Notes under the pieces: generated by a model
What the model was told of the DNA's origin: nothing
Databases searched by the model: none
The model's input: the letters and a program-made list of their open reading frames with translations, nothing else
In this document: positions 36,148 through 48,539 of the stretch, piece by piece
How the letters are laid out: every line of letters starts with the position of its first letter
Position numbering within the stretch: the first letter of the stretch is position 1
Origin: Annona cherimola
Taxonomy: Eukaryota > Streptophyta > Magnoliopsida > Magnoliales > Annonaceae
Direction of reading: 5' to 3'
Assembly: GCA_030490835.1 (NCBI GenBank)
Contig: CM059971.1
Coordinates: 42,270,012 to 42,334,011 of the forward strand
Length of the DNA stretch: 64,000 bases
Translations under genes and position numbers: made by a program

Positions 36148-36399
36148 TTCTGGACTCAACGTTATAAGGATAATTGTTACTTCTAATTAATTTACAGTAA
36201 GTATTAACAACAATATATATGTCGATATTTTTATGGCTTCGAAATTTTCTAACGAGGTGGTTGTATTTACAATTTTAAAATGTCAAAAGAATTCACTTAA
36301 CCTTTATGGATTATTGTATGTGATTCAAGAAATTGAATCTTTAATTAAAATGAATTTATAATATTGATAGAAGTTATAGAAAGGCACAAAAGTAAATTA

Positions 36400-38085
36400 G
36401 GGTAATTTGCAAATATACCTATATAGTTTTATAAATTGCATATTCTCCCAAATAATTTTACCAAAATTGCACGAGTACTCATGAGCTTGCTTTCCCGTTA
36501 GCCATTGTTAATTTATGGTTGGATATTTTTTAAAATAACTTAAGTGACCCTCTATGGTGTCTATTGTTGGGATTACATGTAGTGCATGAAGAAGATGAAC
36601 TCCCCGAGGTGGAATTCAATCCCACCAGCCCAACTATCAGATTCTCGGCCTCCTCGGTCTACATTCTTCATCAAATGTATATACATATATCCATATGCAG
36701 GATTGCTAGGTTTATCGCTGGGCAAATCCTCCTCCTAGCGTCGAACGGTATCATCTTCACCTCACCTCCCAGATCCTTGTTATATCCACGCCCTCTTCTT
36801 CCTCTGCTATTAGAAACGACTCTGGCTTGAACTCCAGCGCATCCTCCCACACCTCCTTATCCACCTCGATATCCAACAAGGCGAAATTGATGATGATGTT
36901 CTTGGGTCGTGGACAAGAGAGGGATCAAAGACAAAGATGTAGGGGCATGTGCCGAGGGAAAAGGTGATGATGGGGTTGTATATGGGTAGGAGGCGGCAGA
37001 GTAAGAGGCGGATTTCTAACAAGGGGTGACATGCAAGTGGACGATGCCGAGCAAGGCAAGGAGAGGAATTTCACAGCGGCCGCTGCTGCAGCCGCATAAG
37101 AAAGAGGAAGCTGACGATCATTCCACCAATGATTAAATCCTAATCAACCTCTTCCTCATGGTTGACACCCACCCAACCAGCCATTCGACCTCCATCTTCC
37201 TCGAAACTAGTGAAAACCCACTACAACGGAAGCCTATGAAATCAAGCATGTGTCTCTGCTATAGTCTCCTCCAGATCCAGTTACACTACCCCACCCAGCG
37301 GTGAAGCCTCATGAAATGAGCTGTAGCTGTAGCACTCTGATATCTTCTTCGGTGAGGCTCGATTTGCACAACGATAGCGATTTGAGGGAGTCAACCACAA
37401 ATCAAACCCCAAGCCATCCACCTCTCAGATTACCATTCAAACACTATGAATCATCAGCAACAACAACTACATAGAGGCCATGGTCGTGGATTGCAGCATC
37501 CATGCTCATGGCCAATGGTGCCAACGTCTACAAATTCTACCAACCTTGATTATAAAAGAGTAGCATCATCATAATTATCAGACACAACCTCCTAACCAAA
37601 ATCGCTAGCGATAAAAGAGTTGCCATTGTTGCCCCCTCAGGATAGACGACAGCAACAACATGCTTTGTTAACCTTTGCAGTTTTGATATCTCCATGGTGT
37701 CGCTTTCTGAACTACCAGATCCAGCATCTTCAGCACAAGCAAGCACGCCAATCTCCTACATGCATGCCTTCCTCATCACTAGTAGGGTCGTCTTCCCCAG
37801 CAACGACCTTCACAACCACACCAACCAGCATCTATCACTGCCCTCCAACGCAGCAATATCATGGACGATGATCCGAAGCTCGATAACAACCTATAGCATG
37901 GAGACAGTGGTTATGGAGTCGCTGATGGCGTTTTTCAAGAGGGTCATTTTTACACAATATCTAGCCATGCGTTAGTGGTAGCTAACAAAAAAGTGAGCTC
38001 ATGCGTACACTTGTAATTTTAGTAAAATTATGTGGTGGTAAATATGCAATTCGTGGAACTATATGGATATATCCATAAATTACCT
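36400..38085. mobile_element. Mutator-like element with captured sequence (Pack-MULE candidate)
   Basis: The 1686-bp element begins GGGTAATTTGCAAATATACC and ends GGATATATCCATAAATTACC followed by T. The terminal inverted repeats extend for about 120 bp: GAATTGCATAT, ATAATTTTAC and GCATGAGCT recur on the opposite strand. Flanks AGTAAATTA (36391-36399) and AATAAATTA (38086-38094) are a 9-bp duplication with one mismatch. The unit without insertion is seen at 33331-33345. Between the TIRs the base composition rises sharply. It holds an antisense P450 remnant (next entry) and about 900 bp of further GC-rich sequence I do not recognise. No transposase gene. Confidence 0.85.
36700..37035 (-). pseudogene. 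Cytochrome P450 remnant inside the Mutator-like element
   Basis: Read on the - strand there are two pieces of a P450 (heme monooxygenase), in different frames. The N-terminal piece is LPIYNPIITFSLGTCPYIF followed by VFDPSLVH, like the region after the membrane anchor in plant class II P450s. It is followed at once by a C-terminal piece: PKNIIINFALLDIEVDKE, VWEDALEFKPESF (the PxxF region), GVDIT, and the heme loop KMIPFDARRRICPA, with its cysteine ligand, near 36715-36757. The central part of the enzyme is missing and at least one frameshift is present, so it is non-functional. Motif spelling resembles the CYP77/CYP89 group, but that is only a suggestion. Capture by the surrounding MULE explains its presence. 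Confidence 0.75.
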
Positions 38086-38430
38086 AATAAATTACTTTAG
38101 CTTGGATATTTTAAGTATTCGCTGAAATTTTAAATAATTTATTTTTTATCTGCACAAACCTGTATCAATAAACTAGTTATATTATTAATTTAACAAACAT
38201 TTCAAACATAATAAATATTTTTTATCGTTGAAATCAGTCTATTGAGCCATTAATGTAGAAGAAATTTTATTGTTTCTATTGTCCCTTGAGCTTTTTGACT
38301 ACACACTTTTTTGTATGATACAAACTAAGTATTTGATAACAAAGAAGGAAGTGTGGAAACGAGGATAAAAGCAAAAGTTTTATAATGGAGAAAATTTTAG
38401 GAAAATACTCAAAATGAATAAGAGAAGTAG

Positions 38431-39973
38431 ATAAAAATGAAATAAATAAAGTAAAATAGAAGTAGATTCAACTTCTTTCTTCCCTCACTTTTTCAGGGGC
38501 TTTTGATTTGTTTCAAAATGTTTGCAAACTTACTCCTTTTCAGCTAGTGCTATACGCTATAGCTCTGTTTGACAATTATTTGATGGATATTCATTCATGT
38601 CTTCACCTTGACAAATACATTAGTAATGATTTTATTATTCTCCTTCAAGTCCGAGAGTCACTTTCTTGTGCAGAACCTGAAGATGAATGAAGAGTTTTGG
38701 AACTTAGGGATTAAGCCTTAAATTCGTGTTACTGGTGGGTTGAAGTGTTGAATGTATTCTTGTAACAACTCTGAATTTTCTTGTTAAATCAACGTCAAAT
38801 TAGAAGGGTTTTTAATATAGACTGCAATGAAATGCATCAAAAAAGTGCTGACTAGCATATTGAGTAAGGCTATAGAGGAAGGGGTAAACTACAAAACCAT
38901 GTTCGGGCTTTCCCCTCTAACATTCTTATGAAAACCCCACACTTTATCTTATTTGAAAGACCTGATAAATCAACGTGGATGTAGAAGCAATCAAGGTGAT
39001 CTTGGGATAAGCTTGATCGTCACGTAATTTCATAACTATGGACTTGAATTTGATTGGTAATGGCTTGTTGACAATATCGATAGTAAAGAGTGATTGTCCC
39101 ACAGTCTTAAGTGTTGTTTGAAGTGTAAATTGGAATGAAGGAAAACCAATACCAAGAGTAAAAAAGATGTTTTCACCGTTCGCAACATTGGGGGCTTTGG
39201 AGTTTAGAGGGGCATCTATCTAAAGCTAGAAGATGGTTGTTTTTGGCTTGTGGCTATATCATCCATTCATTCAAGACTGAGACAACTAATTGAAGTTCTA
39301 TCTTAATAATTTGTCTCAAACACTTATCTTGAGTAGTGATATGGCTCAAAGAGCCACTACTAGCATTGCTCATGCCTTCCATGTTCACATTTTGATTGTT
39401 GTTATTCAAGTGAAGTTGCTACTCGTTTTGCTTAGGGGAAGCGTTATCATTGTGATTCATTTTTCAATTTATGGGAAAAGCAAATACAAAGGATAAGAAA
39501 AATGAGAAATAAAAAATATTTTACACAGATAGGTTAAGATTCACACAAGTGCAGAGGGGTATGATTCAATGGGTACCGCACATAGGTAGGCGATTTGGAA
39601 AGAGAAAATGAGTGGCAGTAGAGTTGTAGTCCTAATGGAGTTATAGTTTGGGTAGGAGATGATGGATTCCTTGCTTAGCTCAAGTATGTCTTTCATAGAT
39701 ATGTGCACCTTCGATTTAGGAGGGAATATAGTGAGTTTTTCCTATCCTTTTTAACATACCAAGGAATATGGTGCATACATGTATCTGGCAATGGCTATTT
39801 TGAAGAATATGGTCGGTGCAGCTGAATTAAGGTAACAAAAAAAGGTATAATTTTTTTATGGATTAAAAAATTGGATTGAATTCTGTATCATAAGATAGCA
39901 CTAAGGTAGTGATGTCCGCTAGATAATGTTGTGATGGATGGGGGAAGACATTTGGTCCTGACAATCCATTAAA
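38431..39973. other. Unclassified stretch with short open frames
   Basis: A 60-codon frame at 38508-38690 ends with a stop after LSCAEPEDE. It is preceded by CTTTTTCAG and could be a last exon, but I recognise nothing in it. Antisense of about 38960-39190 reads as a protein-like stretch (GIGFPSFQFTLQTTLKTV) with stops on both sides. No feature can be named. It may be decayed gene or transposon sequence. Confidence 0.25.
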
Positions 39974-40260
39974 CACTACAACGAATTCTAGTATGGCAAC
40001 AAAATATTTTGTTTCCAACACCACAAATTTATTGCCATTGCTATTAGCAAAACAAATTTTTTTTTGCAAAATTCGTTGCTGAAAGACTATTGCATTTGGG
40101 CAAAAAAAAATGCAACAAAACTGTTGAAAATTCGTTGTTGTTGCTGCGATATTTGACCAATAGTTGACTGCTTGTTTTGGTTAATTGTAACAAAACTTTG
40201 GTTGCACTTGCTGATACTTTTTAAAATTACAAAAAAATACTCGTGATAACCTTAAACAAG
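39974..40260. mobile_element. Possible CACTA transposon terminus
   Basis: CACTACAACGAATTCTAGT is followed by recurrent subterminal words (GCAACAAAA, TTGCAAAATTCGTTGC, GAAAATTCGTTG, TTGTAACAAAAC) on both strands. This is how plant CACTA ends look. I found no matching opposite end (TTGTAGTG), so the element is truncated or the call is wrong. Confidence 0.35.
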
Positions 40261-42427
40261 CTTTTAAAAAATATAAAATATACTAAATGCAAAAAATAAT
40301 TTTATTAACATGAAATTTTTTTATAATCCTTATTTACAAATGAATCTCTCTTTTACATAGCTCATTTGAATATCTATCAACTGAAAAAAAGTAAGAAAAT
40401 TTTATTGATGACCCAAAGGCCAATAGCTCGTTATGATTGCTGAAATGAGCCTTATAGACACACTCGAACTAAATTCTCCTCCTTCAAAATGTTTTTGCAG
40501 CTGAAACTGTTGGTTACTGAATCTATCATGCATATTCAATCATGGTAATTCCAACCTTGAAGTTCATTCCCTAATCTAATTGAAATTGGTTCTTCTCCAG
40601 CTACACTAGCATCGATTGACAAAAAGAGCATACAAAATCGACATAGAAATGTCAAGAAAGGACAACCGCTCAATGCTTCTTTAATTGAACTGTTGCAGCT
40701 TACTCCAAATATAAATCAGTTTGCAAAAAACAAATGCCTGTTCAAATGATGAATTTGGTTTACTGTCTTCAACCACATACCTGTTAAATGCATTTGAGAA
40801 TGACACTCACTAAAATTTGAAGCAAAGGCATGGGAAATTTGTCTTCAAATGTTTCTTTATTGAGTTATATCAGAAATATTTTTATAAAAGTTTGAAGAGA
40901 AGGAAATAATCACAACCCTCACAAGGAGATGGGGAAGATAGTTTATAAAAGGAACCCTAAGAAAAGTAGAAACTTTTTTCTTTTCTTCTCCATGTGGACT
41001 CAAACAAGCTACGAACTTGAAAAAAAAATAAAACACAAAAAACGCAGAAGACCTCCCAATAAATAAAAATAGTACTTACCTCCCAATAAATGTAAGTATA
41101 GAAAGACATTTTACCCCATTTATTGACTTGAAATAACAAAACCTATAGTAATAGGGAACTACTTTTCACCCTTTTTACTTCTCTATTTTCTTAGAATTTA
41201 TGTTGATTCAAAAAGAGAAACTGCAAAAAAAAGCCTTCCAACTGCCAAAAAAACAAAAAATACTTGTAGATATCAAACTGTGAAAAGCATATATTAAACA
41301 TCTAAGGTATCATGCATGCTTGGTCTGGGTTAGAAATGAGTCTTATGTATTGTGATGAACTAAGGCATTATATAAAATAGTTAATCACCAAAGGCCGGAA
41401 AATAACCGCGGAAGAAAAGGCACATAAAAATTAAAATTAAAATTTTAAAAATATTTTTTGCTATTGGAATTTTCACATTAATATTTCCTCTTTTGAAGTT
41501 AGGTGTTTTTTAAAGGATGGACTTTGCCTTTACAAGAATCGCAGTGTGCCAATACCAATATAATCCTTATCATTAGTAACTTTGACTGCTGAAGATGGGC
41601 CCAATTGAACAAAACAGCCAATTCAACAATTAAGGCTAACAAATTTAAAAGTCTTGCAGATAGCACTGACTTCTAAATATGAAATACACAACATTATTTC
41701 GAAGATGCCTTTGCATGCACCATGCAAGAATATGGATAAAACCTAAAGCAAGAAAGTAAAAGAGAAATGAAAAGAAAGAGATTCTTTTATCAAACAAAAT
41801 GTGCCACTTAGTCAAGCTCCATAGGCTGTTTTTAACTAAACATACAGGGAAGATTGTGACAAATATTTAGTGAACAACCTACAAAAGTCAGCTAAAATAA
41901 AATTTCACCATGGTTGGATCTTTTATTGAACCTTTTCCTCTAATGCACACATGATAGCTAGTGGACGCCTCAACTCATTTTAGGGAATTGCCCTTTGGAA
42001 CCAAAAGCTGCCCAACAAAATTGAACTGCTAAAAAACAGCTCATTAGTCTTGAATATAGGTCATTAGTCTTGATAAAAAGTATTGATAGAGTATATTACT
42101 TCAGACTCTTCTATTATTCCCACCAATGCTGATAAAAGTGAGCCCATATGTGCATCACATTATTTAGACACACTTCAGGAGTAATATATGATCATGAACA
42201 ACATAAAAAACCAAAAGAAATATACATGAGGATAAGTACTACTAGAATTTCCAAACATAATATCTTCCTTAAGATATATGAGCACGGGCTTGCAGGTGCT
42301 CTTTGCTAGTCCATTGTCATTCCCTTTGACATGCCTAACCTCTGCTGTAATATATAGCGCATGTTATAGTTTAATAGTATTTCTACAGAAAATTTTGCAT
42401 ACAAAGAATGCTAAGATGGAAAAGGCT
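40261..42427. other. AT-rich stretch, no supported gene
   Basis: Only short, unrecognised open frames. Some intron-like punctuation (for example TGTTTTTGCAG at about 40494) may hint at decayed coding sequence, but I see no protein I can name and no terminal repeats. Confidence 0.3.
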
Positions 42428-44250
42428 AGTTGGAAGACACAAATCTAATGCTCATTGGTACCCAAACTAATTTAGCACATTGGTTGTATAATTTTTTTTA
42501 TTTTGTATTAATAAATTTTATAACCAAAGTTATTGCAGAAATTACATGCCCTTGGGAGTCTTGGAGTAGGGCTCTATGCATAATGAGATTTCCAAGTTGG
42601 CCTTCTAATCTAAGCAACAATGTTCATTTTTGGTTTATGATGAAAGATAGTTGTCTTGGCTTGGGGTTTCACCCATTTTGGAGTATTTGACTTGCTGCTT
42701 TCACTTTGCTCAAATGTGGAATACCCAAGTCTTCTTTTATTACTTTGAGTAGTCATGTTTAAAAATATTTTGACACTCTCCCTTGGGTTAGAGAATTTGG
42801 TTAATTATTCATTCAATATTTCATTTTCTTTCTTTAGCCTTTCAACTTCATCTGTCAAGACATTGTTCTCATCTGCTAAGCACTTGACCTTTTCGGCTAG
42901 TTTTCAATTTACACTAATAATTGAGTCACATTGCCATTTCTTTAATGTATATTTTCTGCCTAACTTCTTAATTTCATCATATAATGAATCATAGGCTTGT
43001 TGCAATTGATTTAACTTAGCACATTTGAGACAATCATGAGTAGAGGAATAGATAGACTTGGAATTAGAGTGGTCAAGTTTAGATATTACCTCTTTACTGC
43101 TTGTGCAGTCGGTTCATGTGGTTAATTCTTTTATTACTTCAGTTGCAGTGAGGCAGTTCAATATGTTTTCTTCCTCAACTCTCATCATGCAACATATCCG
43201 TGCATTTTTTGATACTTCATGGTCCTCATTTGATGAGTTGCTTGTTGTGGAGGTATCCTCATTTACATACATTCATCTACCCTTAGGCTTTGGAAATCTT
43301 TTGAGGTAGACTTTATCTTTCTTCTCTTGTTGTTCTTTTAATTTGTTTTCTTTTGGTGTGGGACACTGTGCTTGCATGTGTCCCACTCCACCACATCTAT
43401 AGCATTTAGTTATTTCTTTCTTCCTTTTCTTTCTACTTCTTTCCTTGAATCCTTTGGAGCCAAAGTTTTTCCCTTTCCTTACAAATTTTTTAAATTTTCT
43501 TATGAGTAATGCAATTTCCTCATCATCATTTTGAGAAGAGGACATGGATTCATTTGAGCTCTATGTTACTTTTAGGGCAATTACTCTTTTTCCTTTACGA
43601 TGTTCCTCATTTCTCTTCTTTATCAGTTCATGCTACATGAGTGAGCTGATGAGATTTTCTAGCTTTAAAGTATTTAGATCATTTGCATCCTCAACAGCTG
43701 TGATCTTTGGAGTTCATAACTCGGGCAGAGCTCTTAAGATCTTTATAAGCTATTCAGAATCTGAAATTGCTTTTTCAAGACCTTTCAATGTGTTAGTAAT
43801 CTTAGAAAATCTTGCAAGTATTTCACATATATTTTCAATGTCAAGCATCTTAAAATTTTTCAATTCTTCAATCAAGATATTCCTTCTAGTCCCTTGGACT
43901 TGAGAAGTGCATCATATATTGAAGTTAGAGTATCCCATATTTCTTTAGCAGTTAAACAAGATGATACCCTATCATATTCAGCTGCAGTTAGGGCACAAAA
44001 ATAAAAAGTTCATTGCCTTGACATTCCTTTTTACCAATTTGACTTCTTCCTCATTCTATTTGGAGGCTCTTTCACCTACGGGTAATGTAACATCATCTTG
44101 GATGAAAATATAAGAGTCTATATCTGTAGCCATGATTAGTTGTTTCATTCTCAACTTCCAATAACTAAAGTTACTCCATCGAATAGAGTTGGTCTAGTGA
44201 ATGACTGACCCTCAGTAAAAGCAGGTGTGGAAGTCTAATGGGATGCATTT
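42428..44250 (-). pseudogene. gag: Element F gag, decayed Sirevirus fragment
   Basis: Antisense homologue of element C gag. It runs from the N-terminal TEGQSFTRPTLFDG region near 44220 through the UBN2 part and the CCHC knuckle CYRCGGVGHMQAQC (in the open stretch 43273-43545). The coiled-coil region (about 42800-43000) and PTPRLPRACNFCN follow (about 42540-42580). Stops occur throughout, the first a few codons after the start. Homology ends at about 42428, so pol and the 3' half are missing. Orientation is opposite to element E, so F is a separate, older insertion. Confidence 0.88.
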
Positions 44251-44286
44251 AACTAAGATATCTTTTTTTATAAACTCCAAGACCTA

Positions 44287-44298
44287 CTCTGCTACCAC
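44287..44298 (-). other. Decayed tRNA-Met primer site of element F
   Basis: On the - strand TGGTAGCAGAGT, two mismatches from TGGTATCAGAGC, directly inside the LTR. Confidence 0.8.
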
Positions 44299-44299
44299 T

Positions 44300-45920
44300 T
44301 GTTGGTCTTGAGTTTATGATAAAATCCAAGAGTGGAGGGACGAATTGAGTTCTCAAAAATATTTCGGGTATTAGTTGTAACCCTCATTGTAAACTAAGTC
44401 CTGTTGAATAAAAAAACATGGAGAATGAGATAGCAAGTAGAAGAAGCAAAACAAACATAAAAAATTATAGTGGTTTAGGATAACCCTCCCTACTCTACTC
44501 CTCCAAGAGCATACTCTTGTGCCTTGGGTTCTACTATGACAATGACAATATAGTTAGAACACTTGCTCTCTTCTAGATTCCAGCTCTAGGTGGGCTTTAC
44601 AATTTTTGCACAAGTAGATAGCGAGTCACACTCCAACCACACTCTACTTTGCCTTTCACTTGGTCTTGGTCTTCAATACTGAACTAAGTGGAATCACATA
44701 TAAAAAAATGAAAATAGTATTCTACACTTTTCAGTTATGTATATAGATTTTAAGCTCATAGAAGAACTTATAGAATGATTGAGTAGATGTACACTAGAAC
44801 ATGTGCAACTAAAAAGCAGAGTTCTTCTTGTAGATTTTTTTAATGAGCACTTGAATGCTAGAAAATTAGAAGGTGAAGCTTACTTAATGCTCTTGCTTAA
44901 CCGTTTCCCTTCCACTGATGTATATTAAATAAGAGAGGAGTAAATTCGAACATTTGGTGATAGGTGGCTTGCATTTAATACGTCAACATTCGTATTTTTC
45001 CAACTGTTGCGACTCAAGTCGCACTCGGAGTCAACCACGGGTGCGACTTCGTCCAAGTAACAGATTGAAGTCGACTTGAGTTCCGACTTCATTCTTTAGC
45101 TCTTCAGTTAGGTTTCATTTCAGGTCGACTTAATCTTAGACTTGAATCAAATCGCAGGCGAAGTCGACTTGGGTTGCGACTTCATTCTCTATTTGATTCA
45201 TTGGAATCTTGACACAACATGATCTTGATCGATTAGTATAATTGCCCTTGTTTCTTCATGATTCATCTTCATAAATATTCACTTGTATATATGGGCTTTT
45301 AAAACTTCTTAAATGCTGAACTTGGTCAAAATCTTTTGAGTATTTTTCAATGATCTTGTCTTTAATGTATCTTAAGTTAAACTTCTCATTCTTGAGCTTG
45401 AAACTCCATGACTTGAGCTTCATTTGTCTAAGCTGAATGCTGGGATTGACTTGGTTTGCAACTCCACTCAAGTCACATGTCTGAGTCGACTTCATGTGCG
45501 ACTTCACCTAAGTCGCATGTCAGAGTCGACTTCAATTGCAACTTGACTTTATCTGATTCAGCTTCGGACCCCTGATGATACCTTAATTGTTGACAGAGTT
45601 GACTTGGGTTACGACTTGATCCAAGTCGCACGCAAAGTCGATTTGGTTGCGACTTTGCCTGTTCATGCGTCCACTTGTCAGCACTGTTAAAAAATGCCCA
45701 TTTGAAGTTGATGCTGGAGTCAACTTCGGTATCGACTTGACCCAAGTCGATGCCTGAGTTGACTTGGTGTGCGACTTGATCTGCCGAGTTGAATCTTGAA
45801 GTATCTAAACCTTAACACATCTTAACATATATGTTAGTGCTTTAATCTTTTCAAATTGAAGTGTTAATCATCAAAATATAGATTGTGCTTGATTTTCCAT
45901 TCATTCATAATAGATGATTC
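44300..45920 (-). repeat. Element F 5' LTR
   Basis: It begins TGTTGGTCTTGAG and runs to about GATTCCAAT at 45920, where the expected CCAACA end is mutated or lost. It contains one TCTAGATTC..AGCTCTAGG unit (44570-44590), the inverted repeat near 44945-44995 and decayed palindrome clusters at 45010-45185 and 45430-45780. It is more diverged than the LTRs of A and C. Confidence 0.85.
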
Positions 45921-48300
45921 CAATTTCTTAGAGTTACCCTCCATGGAGGATTGTTGTTCTCTACTTGGTCTTCCTCTTACTCTTGTCGTGGTGAGACTTG
46001 ATTAGTGTGGTTCACCATGGTTTCTTACGTGGATTGCTGCTTTTTTGTATTCACGAACACTTCTCATAAATATCAATCTTAGGGTCAGTAGCAAAGAGTT
46101 TTTTTAGCTAGTTATTATGCAAAACTTCAAGTATGTGGGTGCATAGAAGGATTTACTCGCCAATTTAGAAAAGATAAAACAAATAAGAACGGGAGATGGA
46201 AGAAAAAAGAAGAGAATAAATAGAGACAAGAGAAAGAAAGTAGAAAGAGAAAAAGAATAGATAGAGAGAAAGTAATAAAGAACAGAAAAGAAAAGAACAA
46301 AGAAAGTATCTAAAAATAAAATTGAGAGTAACGCCGAAATCCCTGACAATGGCGCCAAAATACTTTTTCGTAATCTCATCGCAAGTGCATGGGTCACAGA
46401 TTGTAGTATATAAATTATCGATCTAAGAGAATTCAGGACTATAAATTTTATTTTTAAACGCTTTTGTGTTGAACATAAAGAGAATAAAATAAATAAAATG
46501 GAATAGAAAGTAGAGACGTGGGAAGAGAAAATAAAATTAAAAACTAGAATGGGTAGTAGAAAATAAGAATGCGAGTACCTATGGTCTAGCGTTTCACATG
46601 TGTCTTTTACAATGGGTGGTGGTATAATTATTTAAACCGAATATTGTTTGTTAAAGGAGAATAAACCCTAATTTATCCTTGTACATTTTCTCAAAACCTA
46701 TAAGGTGTGCCTTAATCTTCATAACCACATATTCTCATGAGATTAAGTTAATTAGAATCCATTAAGTTCTTTCACTTGTTCATGGAATTTCTCAAGGTCA
46801 TCATGCCTATTTTCATGGTCTTAGATTTTCAGATTTAATATCTGGATTATCGTATATTAGATTCCACCTCTCAGTTCGATCACCTAATATATGGAATCAT
46901 GTCAAAGTACGGGGCCCCATATACAAAGCAAGCATTAAAAATATAAGATATTAAAGTAACAACAATATCTATTATAAATAAATTAAAACCACACACCACG
47001 TTACATTGTATGCATGCTATATCCTAAACCCTAGATTGAGGGCTTAGTCGAGCATGTTTAAGTTTAAAATAAAATTAAAATTTAAACACATCTTAAACAA
47101 GACAATTAAAATTAAAAAGGAAAGAAGATAAAAAAGCTTATTGGTTGGAAGCCCTGATGGTGTGTTGGCCGCTCCATGCAACTCGTCGTCCACCTCTTGC
47201 CTGATGCTTTCTACCCTGCTGCTCCTCTTCTCTCAATTCTCCTCTCTATTTTCTGTCTCAATTTCTGCTCCAAATTTTTCTCTACTTTTTTCTATCTGGA
47301 ATTCTAATCTCAAATCCCTTTTTATATTTCTCTCAAAATTTGCACAAAGTGACGATGCGGGATTAGATTTGGACACAAATTGTATAATTTAAATTGAACG
47401 GCTAGATGGCATGGGCTAGACGGCTATGATTTAATGGTGGAATGCATTTTGATTTGAGTAGGAATTTAGCTGTCGTGGACATTTTTGATTTGCATTGAAT
47501 GGACGCACATGATTTCTGGCGGGCCTTGCATTAATCAACAGTTTGGATGGCAAGGATTCTAGTGGGCCGCACATGAGCTTGGACGACTTGAATTCTGTTG
47601 GACAAATTGGACGGTCAGACGGTTTGAATTAGATAGAAAGCTTATCAAAATGGACGATTGAAATTGGCGCATCCCTTACTGCTGCAGATGGAAGGTTTTT
47701 GGCTGTTTGATTTCATGTGGACGGCTAATGTGAAAATAGACAATTGGATCTTGATTTGCTGGATCTGAAAGTGTATGGTGCCCTCATCAGCCCTGATGGA
47801 CGACTGAGATTATTAATGGACAGCTGCTTTACGCTGCATGATCTGCTAGACGATTGCTTGACTTGGAGATTAATTTAGGGCAATGGAAATCTGATTTGTG
47901 ATTCTGGCTAGCTTGATTGCAATTGCACAGTTCTGAGTGTTTCGATAGAATGGGACAATGATAAAATGGATGGATGGCTCAGATGGGCTATGCTTAAAGC
48001 TGGTCAAGCAATTTTCCTGGTGGGCCCCATGCCTGGATTTTGATTTCTTGTATAAAAATATTTAAATCATTAATTCAACAAATTCATTGATGGGTTATCG
48101 ATACATTAAAAAAATATTTTAAGCCCATTAATTGTATGACAACAAAAAAATGTAATTTTAAACTAAAGGATTACAAAGATTATTTAAATAACTTGAAACT
48201 AATATTTACTACTCAATTGTTGCAAAATCAAAATTTAAAGCAAATTTCACAATAAACTCAAATATTTACCCACCAAATTAACATAAAATATCCACAAAAT
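45921..48300 (-). mobile_element. Element G: decayed Ty3-like LTR with flanking internal fragment
   Basis: At 46341-46357 CCCTGACAATGGCGCCA matches the 3' end of tRNA-Asp (CCCCGGCAACGGCGCCA) at 14 of 17 positions, which marks a - strand primer site. To its right lies LTR-like sequence, beginning near TAATCTCATCGCAAGTGCAT (46371) and running to about CCACA at 48296. To its left is a purine-rich internal piece (46190-46320). A PBS followed by this kind of LTR end resembles element D. Boundaries are approximate and I could not find a TSD. Open frames at 46104 and 47141 are incidental. Confidence 0.5.
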
Positions 48301-48302
48301 AT

Positions 48303-48539
48303 ATGATTAATCAGAATTATCACAGAGACATCCCCATTAGATGTCATAATACCAATGCAATTTACCTAACTATGAATCCAATTTTACATTTTAGGACTAA
48401 ACATATAGATGTTAGGCATCACTTTATAAGAGAATATATAGAAAATCATGATATATGTTTGGAATGTGTAATAATAAAAGGCGAAATTGCATATATATTT
48501 GCCAAACCATTATAAGTTGAATCATTTTATGATAAAAGA
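48303..48539 (+). pseudogene. pol: Element E RNase H C-terminus
   Basis: The open stretch DIPIRCHNTNAIYLTMNPIL, then RTKHIDVRHHFIREYIENHD and IFAKPL, matches RNase H of elements A and C. Everything upstream in E is missing: the homology begins abruptly at about 48306, next to G. It has diverged at several conserved residues (DNTSA has become HNTNA) and runs into stops after 48513. It marks the start of a second + strand Sirevirus. Confidence 0.88.

Larger units (their letters stand above)
31437..38430. repeat. Array of diverged tandem units carrying five DNA transposons
   Basis: AT-rich units recur in the same order. Landmarks: TTCTAACATGGTGGATATAT at 32060, 32509, 33181 and (diverged) 36248; TAATGTAG(T/A)AGAAATTTTA at about 32797, 34270 and 38250; TTTGATACAAAC at about 32873, 34351 and, diverged, 38317. 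A complete unit without insertions is about 1.1 kb; the first is partial. The units have no coding signal. Because the copies align, each insertion below can be checked against an uninterrupted neighbour. What the unit itself is, I cannot say. Confidence 0.7.

Noticed and set aside
38508..38690. Host gene last exon
   Set aside because: A splice-acceptor-like CTTTTTCAG and a stop are present, but there is no homology I recognise and no upstream exon; kept only as unclassified.
39260..39540. Asn-rich antisense coding stretch
   Set aside because: Short, broken by stops, and not assignable to a family.
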